Shown here one piece after another: positions 24,996 through 33,555 of a stretch of 64,000 bases of DNA (positions within the stretch are counted from its first letter, which is position 1; every line of letters starts with the position of its first letter). The translations under genes were made by a program, and so were the position numbers. The notes under the pieces are model-generated. The model was given only the letters and a program-made list of their open reading frames with translations, ran no database searches and was not told the origin of the DNA. Source of the DNA: Neorhizobium alkalisoli (GTDB taxonomy: Bacteria; Pseudomonadota; Alphaproteobacteria; Rhizobiales; Rhizobiaceae); contig NZ_PVBN01000013.1 in the NCBI RefSeq assembly GCF_002968635.1, positions 1 to 64,000 on the forward strand. Reading direction: 5' to 3'.

Positions 24996-25607
24996 CCGTT
25001 TTCTCCTGGATGGTCAGCCCGAACTGACTACAGGGAAACCGTTTTTGCGGCAATGCGGTTCCGTCGCGACGTGGCGAGGGCGGTTGAGCTGGACAGAGGA
25101 GCAGGGACGCTTTTGCCGTGACGTCAATTCCGGAGAAACGACCGCGTGAAGCGCTGTGGTCCAACCTCGAGCGATAAGGCCCGCGCTGGTCCGCCCGAGC
25201 GCGAGCCCCATCCCCATACCCCCGACGCAGTATTGCCCACAAAAGAGGTGGCTCGACCGTTTTTCCCGTTCGAGCCACCAAGCAGTCTGTTGGCAAGCGC
25301 AGGTAACAACCTTGCCGTCAATCGCGCGTGAAATGGCCGTGAATGGGAGAGGCCTTCGTGCCGGTTCGTCATTATTTTTCGACAAAAAAATCCAGGCGGT
25401 TCGGCCCCGGCATCGTGAAATTTGCGGCTTTATGCTTGGGGCCAGCGATACACGACGATCGAGGCAGGCGGAAATCGGCCGTCGATTCGTCGCGCCGAAG
25501 GCTGGCCTACATCTATCGGACGACCTGCCAAGCCGCCTGAAACCGACTATTGATGCGCTCGGCACACCGCGCGTCGAGTGTGGCTATACACCTGAACGGG
25601 GGGATGC
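24996..25607. other. 612-bp intergenic region upstream of psd, with a strong hairpin
   Basis: No coding region is convincing; frames present lack conserved features. The main structure is a 10-bp inverted repeat GGTGGCTCGA (25247-25256) / TCGAGCCACC (25270-25279) with a 13-nt centre containing TTTTT. It could be a hairpin of a small RNA or a regulator site, and is far (about 250 bp) from the psd start. The rest holds the psd promoter and nothing else I can name. Confidence 0.4.
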
Positions 25608-25805
25608 ATGACCTATCTGCGCATTTGGATCGTCGCCACGTTCGCTTTCGTATTCTGCGCCGCGTTCATCACTGTCGGCTACTACGACATCGAGGGAACG
25701 GCTCCGGTGAGCCCGCCTGTCTATGTCGAAATTTGGGCGGGATGGATGGGCTTTATCACGGTCTCCGTCGCAGGCGTGAAGTGGTTGTTCGACTATCGCA
25801 AATGA
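25608..25805 (+). CDS. Small two-helix membrane protein
   Basis: 65 aa with two hydrophobic segments (IWIVATFAFVFCAAFITVGYY and VEIWAGWMGFITVSVAGVKWLF). A G-rich ribosome site (GGGGGG) precedes the ATG. No family recognised. Stands alone between psd and the ABC exporter. Confidence 0.5.
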   Translation: MTYLRIWIVATFAFVFCAAFITVGYYDIEGTAPVSPPVYVEIWAGWMGFITVSVAGVKWLFDYRK

Positions 25806-25886
25806 GGCGACGCCTCGGTCCGCGAAAAGGACTGCTCCCGCCCAGCGCAGTTCGGCGCCCGCCGGGCTGAGCGGCCGCCCCGCGCT

Positions 25887-26018
25887 TCAGGGCTGCGGCG
25901 GGACCCAGCCCATCCAGGTGGTAAACGCCAGAAGCGGCGAGCCGTAGAGGGTCAGGACGAGGAGATAGGCGAGCGCAATGGTGCTGAACACCGCCATTCT
26001 TTTCCAGGAAGATCTCAT
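25887..26018 (-). CDS. Short membrane peptide downstream of the ABC exporter
   Basis: 43 aa (MRSSWKRMAVFSTIALAY then hydrophobic to the end). AAGAGGAA sits 6 nt before the ATG at 26018. A second start at 26048 would give 53 aa and overlap the ABC-exporter stop by 4 bp (ATGA). Either way it is translationally linked to that gene and has one hydrophobic helix. Not recognised as a known family. Confidence 0.5.
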   Translation of the reverse strand: MRSSWKRMAVFSTIALAYLLVLTLYGSPLLAFTTWMGWVPPQP

Positions 26019-26044
26019 TGTTTTCCTCTTGATCCGTTGAGCGC

Positions 26045-27934
26045 TCATTCGGCCGCCGGAGCGCCGCGCAGGATGATGCCGAGATCGTCGCTTTCGCGCA
26101 CCTTCCGCAACTGCTCTTCGGCCTGCACCGCTTCGCGCTGGCGGTTCCACATCGAGGCATAGAGTCCGTTCTGATCGAGCAGGCCGGCATGGGTGCCGCG
26201 TTCGGCGATCAGGCCGTCGCGCAGCACGATGATCTCGTCCGCATTGATGACGGTCGACAGCCGGTGAGCGATCACCAGCGTCGTGCGATTTTTCGAAACC
26301 GTGTCGAGGGCCGACTGGATTTCGTGCTCGGTGGTGGTGTCGAGCGCCGAAGTCGCCTCGTCGAGGATCAGGATCGGCGGGGCTTTGAGGATGGTGCGTG
26401 CAATCGCAACGCGCTGCTTCTCGCCGCCGGAGAGTTTTAAGCCGCGCTCGCCGACCTTGGTGTCGAAACCCTCGGGAAGAGTGCGGATGAAATGGCCGAT
26501 CTGCGCCACCTCGGCGGCGGTCTGGACCTCCTCATTGGTGGCGGAGGGCCGGCCGTAGCGGATGTTATAGGCGACCGTGTCGTTGAAGAGAACGGTATCC
26601 TGCGGCACCATGCCGATCGCGGCGCGCAGCGATTTTTGGGTCAGCTGCCGGATGTCCTGGCCGTCGATGGTGATCGCGCCGTTCTGAATATCGTAGAAGC
26701 GGTAGAGAAGGCGCGAGATGGTCGATTTGCCCGCGCCCGAGGGGCCGACGATCGCCACCGTCTTGCCGGCCGGCACTTCGAAAGAAATGCCTTTCAGGAT
26801 CGGCCGCGCCGGGTCGTAGGAGAAATGCACGTCCTTGAAGGCGATCGAGCCTTGGCGGATATCCAGTTTCCTCGCATCCGGCCGGTCGACCACTTCAGGC
26901 TCCACTTCCAGAAGGTCGAACATCTGCTCGATATCCGTCAGTCCCTGGCGGATTTCGCGATAGACGAAGCCGATGAAGTTGAGCGGCACGGAAAGCTGCA
27001 TCAGGAGCGCATTGACGAAAACGAAATCGCCGATCGTCTGCTCGCCCCGCTGCACGGCCAGCGCCGACATGACCATCATCACCGTCTGGCCGAGGCCGAA
27101 GATGACGCCCTGGCCGAAGTTCAGCCAGCCGAGCGAGGTCCAGACGTCGGTGGCGGCTTTTTCGTAGCGCGCCATGGAGGCGTCGAAGCGCTTCGCTTCC
27201 ATTCCCTCGTTGCCGAAATATTTGACGGTCTCGAAATTGAGAAGCGAATCGATCGCTTTCGTGTTGGCGTCCGTATCGCTATCGTTCATCGAGCGGCGGA
27301 TGGCGATGCGCCAGTCGCTCGCCTTGATGGTGAACCAGATATAGAGCCAGACGGTGACGGCGGTGACGAGCACGTACCAGAAGCCGTAGCTGACCCAGAA
27401 GATGATCGCTGTCAGCACGAATTCGAGCAGCGTCGGCGCCGAGTTGAGGATCGTGAAGCGGACGATCGTTTCGATGCCCTTGGTGCCGCGCTCGATGATG
27501 CGCGAGAGCCCGCCCGTCTTGCGCTCGAGATGAAAGCGCAGCGAAAGCTGGTGCATGTGGACGAAGGTGCGGTAGGCGAGCTGGCGCACCGCATGTTGGC
27601 CGACCGAGGCAAACAGCGCGTCGCGGAGCTGGTTCAGCCCCACCTGCAGAATACGGGTGAAATTGTAGGCGATCACGAGGATGACGGCGCCGAGCAGGAA
27701 AGCCGGAAGAATCCCCGCCATGTCCAGTCTGCCGTTCAGCGCATCCGTCGCCCATTTGAAGAAATAGGGGACGGCGAGCAGCACGAACTTTGCGAGGAAC
27801 AGATAGAAGGTCGCCCAGAGAACACGCGCCTTCAGATCCGCACGGCCCTGCGGCCACATATAGGGCCACAGGTTGACGAGGGTGCCGAGCGGATTGCTGG
27901 CATCCGCCGATACGGTCTTTTTCTTGTCCGCCAT
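26045..27934 (-). CDS. Atm1/HMT1-type ABC exporter (ABCB family)
   Basis: 629 aa half-transporter, with six helices over residues about 30-330 and one nucleotide-binding domain (Walker A GPSGAGKST; signature LSGGEKQRVAIAR; Walker B ILILDEATSALD; H-loop AHRLS). The N-terminal part and overall length fit the Atm1-type of alphaproteobacteria (for example Novosphingobium Atm1), which exports glutathione-conjugated metals or Fe-S precursors. It is likely a homodimer in the inner membrane. A short membrane peptide overlaps its 3' end. Confidence 0.9.
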   Translation of the reverse strand: MADKKKTVSADASNPLGTLVNLWPYMWPQGRADLKARVLWATFYLFLAKFVLLAVPYFFKWATDALNGRLDMAGILPAFLLGAVILVIAYNFTRILQVGLNQLRDALFASVGQHAVRQLAYRTFVHMHQLSLRFHLERKTGGLSRIIERGTKGIETIVRFTILNSAPTLLEFVLTAIIFWVSYGFWYVLVTAVTVWLYIWFTIKASDWRIAIRRSMNDSDTDANTKAIDSLLNFETVKYFGNEGMEAKRFDASMARYEKAATDVWTSLGWLNFGQGVIFGLGQTVMMVMSALAVQRGEQTIGDFVFVNALLMQLSVPLNFIGFVYREIRQGLTDIEQMFDLLEVEPEVVDRPDARKLDIRQGSIAFKDVHFSYDPARPILKGISFEVPAGKTVAIVGPSGAGKSTISRLLYRFYDIQNGAITIDGQDIRQLTQKSLRAAIGMVPQDTVLFNDTVAYNIRYGRPSATNEEVQTAAEVAQIGHFIRTLPEGFDTKVGERGLKLSGGEKQRVAIARTILKAPPILILDEATSALDTTTEHEIQSALDTVSKNRTTLVIAHRLSTVINADEIIVLRDGLIAERGTHAGLLDQNGLYASMWNRQREAVQAEEQLRKVRESDDLGIILRGAPAAE

Positions 27935-28100
27935 GAAAGTCTCCGCGAGGGCGCGTCAAAACGCCACCCGGCACATAAGGGTGGACGGGGGATGTTGCAA
28001 TGACGGTTTGATGAAAGTTCGGGTCCTCCGGTTCGTGATTGGCGGAGCAGGTTTCTCGCTGGCGGTGTGGACGACGACAGCGGATGGAGCTTCTAGCCCC

Positions 28101-28469
28101 TTACGCGCAATGGGCCTGTAGCAGGCACACGCGGATGGCGTGGAGCAACTCGGCCGGATCTGCCGGCTTGGGTATCCACTGGCCGTTGAGGAATACCGTG
28201 TGGATGTCGGACGGCTGGCTGTGAGCGCTGTGGACGACAAAAGGAATATTGCGCTTCACCAGGGTTTCTGCAATTTCGACGCATTCGCCGTCTCGCAGGA
28301 AGACGTCTACGACAGCCGCGTTCGGAGATTCGTCAACCAGCCACGCTTGGGCATCGCGACATGAAGCCATCACCGCTGCCTCGCCCAAACCGGCGTCACG
28401 CAGCATTTCTTCGACTTCCCAGGAAACAAGCGGCTGATCTTCAAGCAGTAGGATCGCGGGACGCTTCAT
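28101..28469 (-). CDS. Receiver-only response regulator
   Basis: 122 aa, a stand-alone CheY-like receiver with no output domain. Acidic pocket LLLEDQPL, phosphoryl aspartate in AVVDVFLRDGECV, and the switch residues S/T and K in FVVHSAHS and IPKPADPAELL. The start 28469 follows GGGAT. No histidine kinase is adjacent. Single-domain regulators of this kind in rhizobia often act in phosphorelays, cell cycle or general stress signalling, which is inference here. Confidence 0.85.
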   Translation of the reverse strand: MKRPAILLLEDQPLVSWEVEEMLRDAGLGEAAVMASCRDAQAWLVDESPNAAVVDVFLRDGECVEIAETLVKRNIPFVVHSAHSQPSDIHTVFLNGQWIPKPADPAELLHAIRVCLLQAHCA

Positions 28470-28641
28470 AGCGGTTATCCCTCTTATTCTCCGATCCACT
28501 ATAATCTGTGCCTTTATGGTAGGTCCGGCTCGGTCTGCTTTCGTACAAACGCTCACGCCAGCTACACTGGTGATATATGATCGCCGTCATTCGCTTTGTA
28601 AAAAGGCCGGGGCTCGCTGCTCCGCCGCCCGAAAACAAGTT

Positions 28642-28881
28642 CTAGCGACTGTCCCTGACGAGAGCGTCCTCAAGATCGGTCGCGGTAATGTCTATGGCTT
28701 CCACCAGCCCACCGGATGTCAGCATCAGTGTCATCGTCTGATGATAGGCTTCCCACATCACGTTGAGTGGTTCCCGGGTTATCTGCACATCGAATACCCC
28801 CGGCGCATGTTCGCGTTCCATGCCGGGCAGCTGAAAGGTATTGTGGAAAGTGACCGTCTTGATGCTCGTCGTGGAGGTCAT
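28642..28881 (-). CDS. Small protein, last gene of a four-gene micro-operon
   Basis: 79 aa, beta-strand-like start (KTVTFHNTFQLPGMERE) then AGVFDVQITREPL and DLEDALVRDSR near the end. Similar short proteins are common in rhizobial accessory regions next to DUF982 genes, but the family has no function I know. The start 28881 overlaps the DUF982 stop by 4 bp (ATGA). Confidence 0.65.
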   Translation of the reverse strand: MTSTTSIKTVTFHNTFQLPGMEREHAPGVFDVQITREPLNVMWEAYHQTMTLMLTSGGLVEAIDITATDLEDALVRDSR

Positions 28882-29117
28882 TGAAGGCCTGCGCGATAGT
28901 CCAGCTTTGCATCCTTCAAGGCATTGACGAATTGCCCGCGCGCGTCCTCCGGCGACTGGCGGCCATCGAGCGCTGCCAATATCGACAGATGCGCCGCCGC
29001 AAATTTCAGGCTCTTCGAATTCGGCCACTCGGTCATCATGAAGTTATGCGCCTCCAGGGGACTAACGATCCAGGCGTCGCCTATTCTTACGGGACGAATC
29101 CATCTTGCGGTCAGCAT
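28878..29117 (-). CDS. DUF982-domain protein
   Basis: 79 aa. Matches the DUF982 pattern, which is almost confined to Rhizobiales: WIRPVRIGDAWIVSPLEAHNFMMTEWP followed by LKFAAAHLSILAALDGRQSPEDARGQFVNAL. Function unknown. GAGGAG precedes the ATG at 29117, which overlaps the upstream gene's stop (ATGCTGA), and its own stop overlaps the next gene's start, so the four genes form one coupled unit. Confidence 0.8.
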   Translation of the reverse strand: MLTARWIRPVRIGDAWIVSPLEAHNFMMTEWPNSKSLKFAAAHLSILAALDGRQSPEDARGQFVNALKDAKLDYRAGLQ

Positions 29118-29401
29118 GTCGGTCTCTCCTCGAAGGTGGAGGAAGTGGATCCTCCCTCATTCTCCCACGACGCAAGGTCGGCCCGATGCCGCCGTATTTG
29201 CATATGCGGCGACGACGGATAGTTCTCCGAAGAAATCATGCTGCCGAGAATACGCCGGATTATCACCACCTCTTCGGGATGATCCGGCCCTGGGCCTGCT
29301 TCCAGATCCAGGGTGGCGTAACGTCCTCTCTTGAGGATGCGCTGCAGGATTTTGTCGTCGGCAGGTCCAGCCTTGATGGAAAAGATCATAACCACGACCA
29401 T
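29111..29401 (-). CDS. Hypothetical protein of the DUF982 micro-operon
   Basis: 96 aa, mixed alpha/beta start (MVVVMIFSIKAGPADDKILQRILKRG, EEVVIIRRILGSMI) and a polar, low-complexity tail (residues 65-96). GGGAGGAG is directly upstream of the ATG (7 nt), a near-perfect ribosome site that supports translation. It overlaps the preceding 40-aa gene by 16 bp and DUF982 by 7 bp. No family recognised. Confidence 0.65.
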   Translation of the reverse strand: MVVVMIFSIKAGPADDKILQRILKRGRYATLDLEAGPGPDHPEEVVIIRRILGSMISSENYPSSPHMQIRRHRADLASWENEGGSTSSTFEERPTC

Positions 29402-29508
29402 GCTCCTCCCATGAAGTAGAGGGCAATCAGGAAGCTCGACGCAATCAACGCCTTCCGAACAAGGCTTTCGTCGTCATGAGAACGAAATCGGATCGCGGTG
29501 GAAGACAT
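29386..29508 (-). CDS. 40-aa single-helix membrane peptide, first gene of micro-operon
   Basis: Too short for ordinary gene finding. Reads MSSTAIRFRSHDDESLVRKA followed by a hydrophobic helix LIASSFLIALYFMGGAWSWL. AAAGGAGG is 6 nt upstream of the ATG, a near-perfect anti-16S match. Its last codons overlap the start of the next gene, so translation is coupled. This gene sets the start of a four-gene unit (40, 96, 79 and 79 aa). Confidence 0.6.
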   Translation of the reverse strand: MSSTAIRFRSHDDESLVRKALIASSFLIALYFMGGAWSWL

Positions 29509-29635
29509 GCCGTCCTCCTTTGTTGGGGCCAGGGGTCCAAGCCCTCGACCGCAGCGCCCGTATCAAGGCTGCCATCATAAGTTGATATGGGGCGGAACAG
29601 AAGCAATTTCAAGTCGAGAAAAGGAGCTTTGTGAA

Positions 29636-30040
29636 TCAGGCCCTGCCGTCGGTAAATTCGACCAGGTCCCAGAGGTTGCCGTAAAGGTCCTTGAAGACCG
29701 CCACGATCCCGTAGTCGGCCTCCTTCGGCTCCCTTGCAAATTCGACGCCGCGATCAACCAGATTGTTGTAGTCCCGCCAAAAGTCGTCCGTGCGCAGGAA
29801 CAGGAAGACCCGCCCTCCAGCCTGATCGCCGATATATTCGCTCTGATGGGCCGTGGAGGCGCGGGCAAGCAGCAGCGACGTGCCGCCGGTTCCTTCAGGC
29901 TTGACGACGACCCACCGTTTGTCCTGCTCCGGCTGATAGGTGTCCTCCACCAGCACGAAGCCGAGCTTGTTGACGTAGAAATCGATTGCCTCGTCATAAT
30001 CACGAACGACGAGGGCGATCAACGCGAGGCTCTGGTTCAT
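29636..30040 (-). CDS. VOC-family (glyoxalase/bleomycin-resistance fold) protein
   Basis: 134 aa, two beta-alpha-beta-beta-beta modules. First is LALIALVVRDYDEAIDFYVNKLGF, second ends VAVFKDLYGNLWDLVEF, the metal glutamate in the last strand. Vicinal-oxygen-chelate proteins include glyoxalases, dioxygenases and fosfomycin or bleomycin resistance proteins; this one is closest to the generic glyoxalase-like group. Starts at 30040, since the fold begins there; the frame to 30109 adds a non-conserved leader. 127 bp upstream of the micro-operon on the same strand. Confidence 0.85.
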   Translation of the reverse strand: MNQSLALIALVVRDYDEAIDFYVNKLGFVLVEDTYQPEQDKRWVVVKPEGTGGTSLLLARASTAHQSEYIGDQAGGRVFLFLRTDDFWRDYNNLVDRGVEFAREPKEADYGIVAVFKDLYGNLWDLVEFTDGRA

Positions 30041-30523
30041 CTTTGGCTTCTTCTGCTTGAGCGCCTGTCGGGAGTGGTCGGCGTGCGAGCTGCAAGCTAA
30101 GGGAAGCACGCGCGCGTCGCAATCGCTTCGTCTGGCTGCGCCGGCAACGGCTCGAGGATGGCGCGGTCGGCCCTATTCCATGCAAGAACGTACAAACACC
30201 TCCGCCCGCGCCGGACATTTTTCCGGGGCGGTTGAGGTCGGGAGGAGGGCAGGCGGGGTATTTCAGGGTATTGGATATCAGGCTTTCCGCCTGCCCCGGC
30301 CGCGTTTGACGCTTTTGGAGGATTTCCCAGCCCTCCTTGGCACCTTCCGCAACCATCACCGGAAACCGAGCCTTTCGAACCCGAGGATGCGACCGGTTCT
30401 AGAACCCGGTTTCCCATCCGATGACGGGAGGATTATCGCCTCGCTTCGAAAGGCGGGGATAAGACGGGGCGGACGAAGAGGATAAGGGTTTGATTGTCGG
30501 CGCGGAAATTTTCGCAAGCGGGC
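30041..30523. ncRNA. Structured intergenic region, possible small RNA locus
   Basis: 483 bp with no convincing protein gene but several strong hairpins: CCGCCCGCGCCGG with CCGGGGCGG around a TTTTT loop near 30200-30231; GGGCAGGCGG (30247-30256) with CCGCCTGCCC (30287-30296); and GGAAACCG (about 30360) with CGGTTTCC (about 30413) enclosing the palindrome GGTTCTAGAACC. GCCTTTCGAA and TTCGAAAGGC recur 70 bp apart. This density is unusual for the window and could mark a small RNA or a repeat element. Not confirmed. Confidence 0.3.
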
Positions 30524-30556
30524 AAAAACGTCCCCTCCCGCCAGGCGGAAGGGGAC
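30524..30556 (-). terminator. Rho-independent terminator of the LysM gene
   Basis: On the minus strand, 12 bp after the stop of the LysM gene, a 12-13 bp GC-rich stem (GTCCCCTTCCGCC / GGCGGGAGGGGAC) is followed by GTTTTTG. This is a classic intrinsic terminator. Confidence 0.85.
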
Positions 30557-30567
30557 AGAAACCGGCT

Positions 30568-32361
30568 TTACGAGCGCTTCGGGTGCAGGCGCTGGCGGTG
30601 GAGCTCTTCCGAATCCGGCCGGAACTCTTCCGGTACGCCGAAGATCTGGCCGGGCTGGATGATGTCCGGATTGCCGATCTGATCCTGGTTGGCGAGATAG
30701 ATCGTCGTGTAGCGGACACCCTGGCCGTAGAGGCGGCGGGAAATCTGCCACAGCGTGTCGCCGCGCCGGATGATCACGGAATTGCGCTCGCTCTGGGTGA
30801 GCGGCGCCTGCTGGATCGTCTTGGCGCCGGCGGCGTCGCCCGTGCCGGCAGGGGCGGCCGCGGCCATTTCGGCACCGCTCTTGAGCTGGTAGGCGATGAC
30901 AGGGCCGACTGCCTTGCCGACCATGCCGGCCACCTGGTTCAGCCCGGCGCCGACGGCAGCCACATCCCCCGGCAAAGCGTCGAGCGCCGCGAGTGCTGCT
31001 GCTGCTTCTCTGGCTGCAGCGTCCGCGATCGGACGGGCGGCGGCAGATGCGTCTGCAGGCAGCTGATATTCCGCCAGCGACTTGAGGGCGATGCCGGTTG
31101 CCGACCGGGCGGCGGCGACCTCTTCCATCGACGGTACCTTGCCGGCGCCGTAGAGGTTTTTGAGGAGGTTGAAGGCACGGACGGTCTCGTTGCGCAGCTT
31201 GTCGAACGCACCGCCATCGACGCCGCTCATGGAGGTCGCGACCGACGAGCCGGCAACCGCGGCGACCTGTTCACCCGCCGGACGGTTGAAAGGCACCTCG
31301 ACGCGCAACAGCGCCTGGCCGCTCGCCGAAAGCGATTCGACACTGATCCGGTGATCGCCGACCGAAAGGTCGGTCAGCCCTTCGATCACGAAGCTGCCGT
31401 CCTGGCCGGCCTTGGCGGTGCCGATCGGCTTGCCGTCAGCCTCGCCGCGAACCGAGGTTCCCGGTTTCGAGATGCCGGCGATGAAAAGCTTGGCTCCTTC
31501 GATCTCGACGGCGGTTACCCGCAGATCGGCCGAAGCCGCATTGTCCGGGATGGGCGAGGCCATGGCGACATTCGGCGCCGAGGAAGCAAGGTTCGAGGAG
31601 CCGGCAGGCAGGCCAGGCAACACACCGGCGATATCGGAGGCGGCTGCGGCGGGCACTGACGCGGGAGAGATCGTTGCCGGCAGCCCGGCCGGCGCCTGCG
31701 ATCCGGCGGTTTGCGACGGCGAGGCCGGGTTCTGCCCGGGCAGCGTCATCACGCGGCTTGCCTTGCCAGGTTTGGTCACCATGGCGAGCAGCTGGCCGCT
31801 CTTGTTGGCTGGAACGGAAACCGTCGCGGTCTCTTCGGAGGTCACGGCCTTGCCGTCCTTGCCGGTCGCCTTCAGCACGAGCTGGTGGTCGCCGGGCGGC
31901 AGCGGATTGTCGAGCACCACCGCGAAATCGCCGCTCGGGCCGACATCGACCTTGGCCACGACGGCGGCGCCGTTGGTGATTTCGAGCTTGGAATTGGGTG
32001 CGGCGCGTCCGGCGATCACGGTCGAGCCGTCCGGCTCGACGCGCAACACGTCGAAGGAGGGCGATGCAGCCGCGGCCTGGCTTGCCGGTTGCGTGGAGGA
32101 CGGCGCAGGAGCCTCAGGCTTTGCGGAAGAGGATGGGGCCGGAGCGGCTGCCTGCTCGCCCGTTTTCGGTGCTTCCGGGGCCTTGGCGGTCTGCTGCGGC
32201 TCGGTGATTGCTTCCTTCACGGCGTCGCCTGCGGCATTGATCGCTTCGCCGATCGGCTTTGCATCCTGGCTGATCCTCGGCAACACGAAAAACACCATCA
32301 GAAGCGATGCAGCGGCAAGTACAATCAGGGCCAGCAAGCCCGCACGGTTTTTCATCATCAA
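30568..32361 (-). CDS. LysM-domain membrane-anchored protein
   Basis: 597 aa. N-terminal signal anchor (NRAGLLALIVLAAASLLMVFFVLP), then a long Ala/Pro/Ser-rich low-complexity region with several Ig-like beta blocks (for example LRVEPDGSTVIAGRAAPNSKLEI, VTAVEIEGAKLFIAGISKPG), and a C-terminal LysM domain (IIRRGDTLWQISRRLYG, NQDQIGNPDIIQPGQIFGVP). It should bind peptidoglycan from the periplasmic side. Related rhizobial proteins share this layout. Followed by a strong terminator. Confidence 0.9.
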   Translation of the reverse strand: MMMKNRAGLLALIVLAAASLLMVFFVLPRISQDAKPIGEAINAAGDAVKEAITEPQQTAKAPEAPKTGEQAAAPAPSSSAKPEAPAPSSTQPASQAAAASPSFDVLRVEPDGSTVIAGRAAPNSKLEITNGAAVVAKVDVGPSGDFAVVLDNPLPPGDHQLVLKATGKDGKAVTSEETATVSVPANKSGQLLAMVTKPGKASRVMTLPGQNPASPSQTAGSQAPAGLPATISPASVPAAAASDIAGVLPGLPAGSSNLASSAPNVAMASPIPDNAASADLRVTAVEIEGAKLFIAGISKPGTSVRGEADGKPIGTAKAGQDGSFVIEGLTDLSVGDHRISVESLSASGQALLRVEVPFNRPAGEQVAAVAGSSVATSMSGVDGGAFDKLRNETVRAFNLLKNLYGAGKVPSMEEVAAARSATGIALKSLAEYQLPADASAAARPIADAAAREAAAALAALDALPGDVAAVGAGLNQVAGMVGKAVGPVIAYQLKSGAEMAAAAPAGTGDAAGAKTIQQAPLTQSERNSVIIRRGDTLWQISRRLYGQGVRYTTIYLANQDQIGNPDIIQPGQIFGVPEEFRPDSEELHRQRLHPKRS

Positions 32362-32569
32362 TGTCTCTCCCGACGGGCCTCAAAATCCTTCCGGCAGAAG
32401 GATCCGGATCAAAGGAACAAGGCCTAGCGTCGCATATTCGGATTAACCTTTTCCTCCTGTCTTCACAAGCTTTTCACGGTATAAAGCCTTGCTCTTCCGG
32501 GCGTTTCCCGTCAATTTCCACATTCGGGCATGCCTATGCCTCCCTTTGAATGCCTGACGGAGAATACTT

Positions 32570-33175
32570 GTGCCGATTCGATCCATTTGCGTCTATTGCG
32601 GCTCGCAACCGGGACGTGATCCCGCCTATATCGCGGCGGGCCGCGCGCTCGGAAAATCCATTGCCGCCCATGGGCTTCGGCTGGTTTATGGCGGAGGCAC
32701 GAAGGGCATTATGGGCGCGGTCGCAGCCGGCGTTCTGTCGAACGGCGGTCAGGTCACCGGCATCATTCCCGAATTTCTTGTCGATATGGAGGCGACCCGC
32801 CATTCGCTGGGCCAGCTCGACGAACTGATTGTGACCGACGACATGCATGCGCGCAAGCACAAGATGTTCGAGCGCTCTGACGCTTTCGTGACCCTGCCGG
32901 GCGGCATCGGCACGCTGGAGGAGATCGTCGAGATCATGACCTGGGCGCAGCTCGGCCGGCACGAGAAGCCGATGGTCTTTGCCAATATCGGCGGCTTCTG
33001 GGACCCGATGCTGGACCTCATTCATCACATGCGGGAGCAGGGCTTCATCCACCGCGCCCATCTCGTGCAGCCGCTGGTCATCCCCGACATCGAGGACATC
33101 GTCCCCGCGATCCTGGAGCATGGTGAAGACCGCGGCCGCTCAGGCGGCGAAGAGGCGGTGATTTCGCGTCTCTGA
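32570..33175 (+). CDS. LOG-family nucleotide phosphoribohydrolase
   Basis: 201 aa Rossmann-like protein (TIGR00730/LOG family) that releases adenine-type bases from nucleoside monophosphates; LOG enzymes make active cytokinins. Both family motifs are present: GGGTKGIMGAVA near residue 43 and PGGIGTLEE near residue 108. The start is GTG at 32570, with a purine-rich site (ACGGAGAA) upstream; the ATG at 32550 is out of frame. Convergent with the cupin gene at 33210. Confidence 0.9.
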   Translation: MPIRSICVYCGSQPGRDPAYIAAGRALGKSIAAHGLRLVYGGGTKGIMGAVAAGVLSNGGQVTGIIPEFLVDMEATRHSLGQLDELIVTDDMHARKHKMFERSDAFVTLPGGIGTLEEIVEIMTWAQLGRHEKPMVFANIGGFWDPMLDLIHHMREQGFIHRAHLVQPLVIPDIEDIVPAILEHGEDRGRSGGEEAVISRL

Positions 33176-33209
33176 GAAGCGGCGCGGTCTGTTGCGCGCG
33201 GATCGGGTT

Positions 33210-33539
33210 TCAGTCGACGATGAAGAGTTTCGCGCCGATCTCCGTTGAGGAGCGGTGCGGCTCGGCATCATCGGCCACCTGGTAGCTCATGCCCGGCTTC
33301 AGGATAAAAACGCGGCCGTCGGCCAGTTCGGTGGTCAGTTCGCCCTCGATGCAGAGCAGGATATGGCCCTTGACGCACCAGTGGTCGGCCAGATAGCCCG
33401 GCGTATATTCCACCATCCGAACCCGGATGCCGCCGAAATGACGCGTCTGCCAGACGGCAAGGCCGGTCTCGCCCCTGTGCTCCGTTCTGGGCACGGCGTT
33501 CCAATCCGTGGTGCCGAACGGAATATCGCTGATTTGCAT
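33210..33539 (-). CDS. Cupin-fold protein with DHWC motif
   Basis: 109 aa single cupin. The DH-x-C-like motif is HWCVKGHILLCIEGELTTEL near residues 52-72, with a second strand block GMSYQVADDAEPHRSST. The DHCW/DHWC cupin family is of unknown function. 16 bp downstream of the RarD-type gene on the same strand. Confidence 0.8.
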   Translation of the reverse strand: MQISDIPFGTTDWNAVPRTEHRGETGLAVWQTRHFGGIRVRMVEYTPGYLADHWCVKGHILLCIEGELTTELADGRVFILKPGMSYQVADDAEPHRSSTEIGAKLFIVD

Positions 33540-33555
33540 CGATCTCTCCGGAGGG

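Noticed and set aside
30360..30413. tRNA-like appearance (GGTTCGAAA loop and GGAAACCG/CGGTTTCC stem)
   Set aside because: Too short (about 54 nt), no anticodon stem or D-arm, and the stem does not fit the 7-bp acceptor layout. Kept only as a hairpin.
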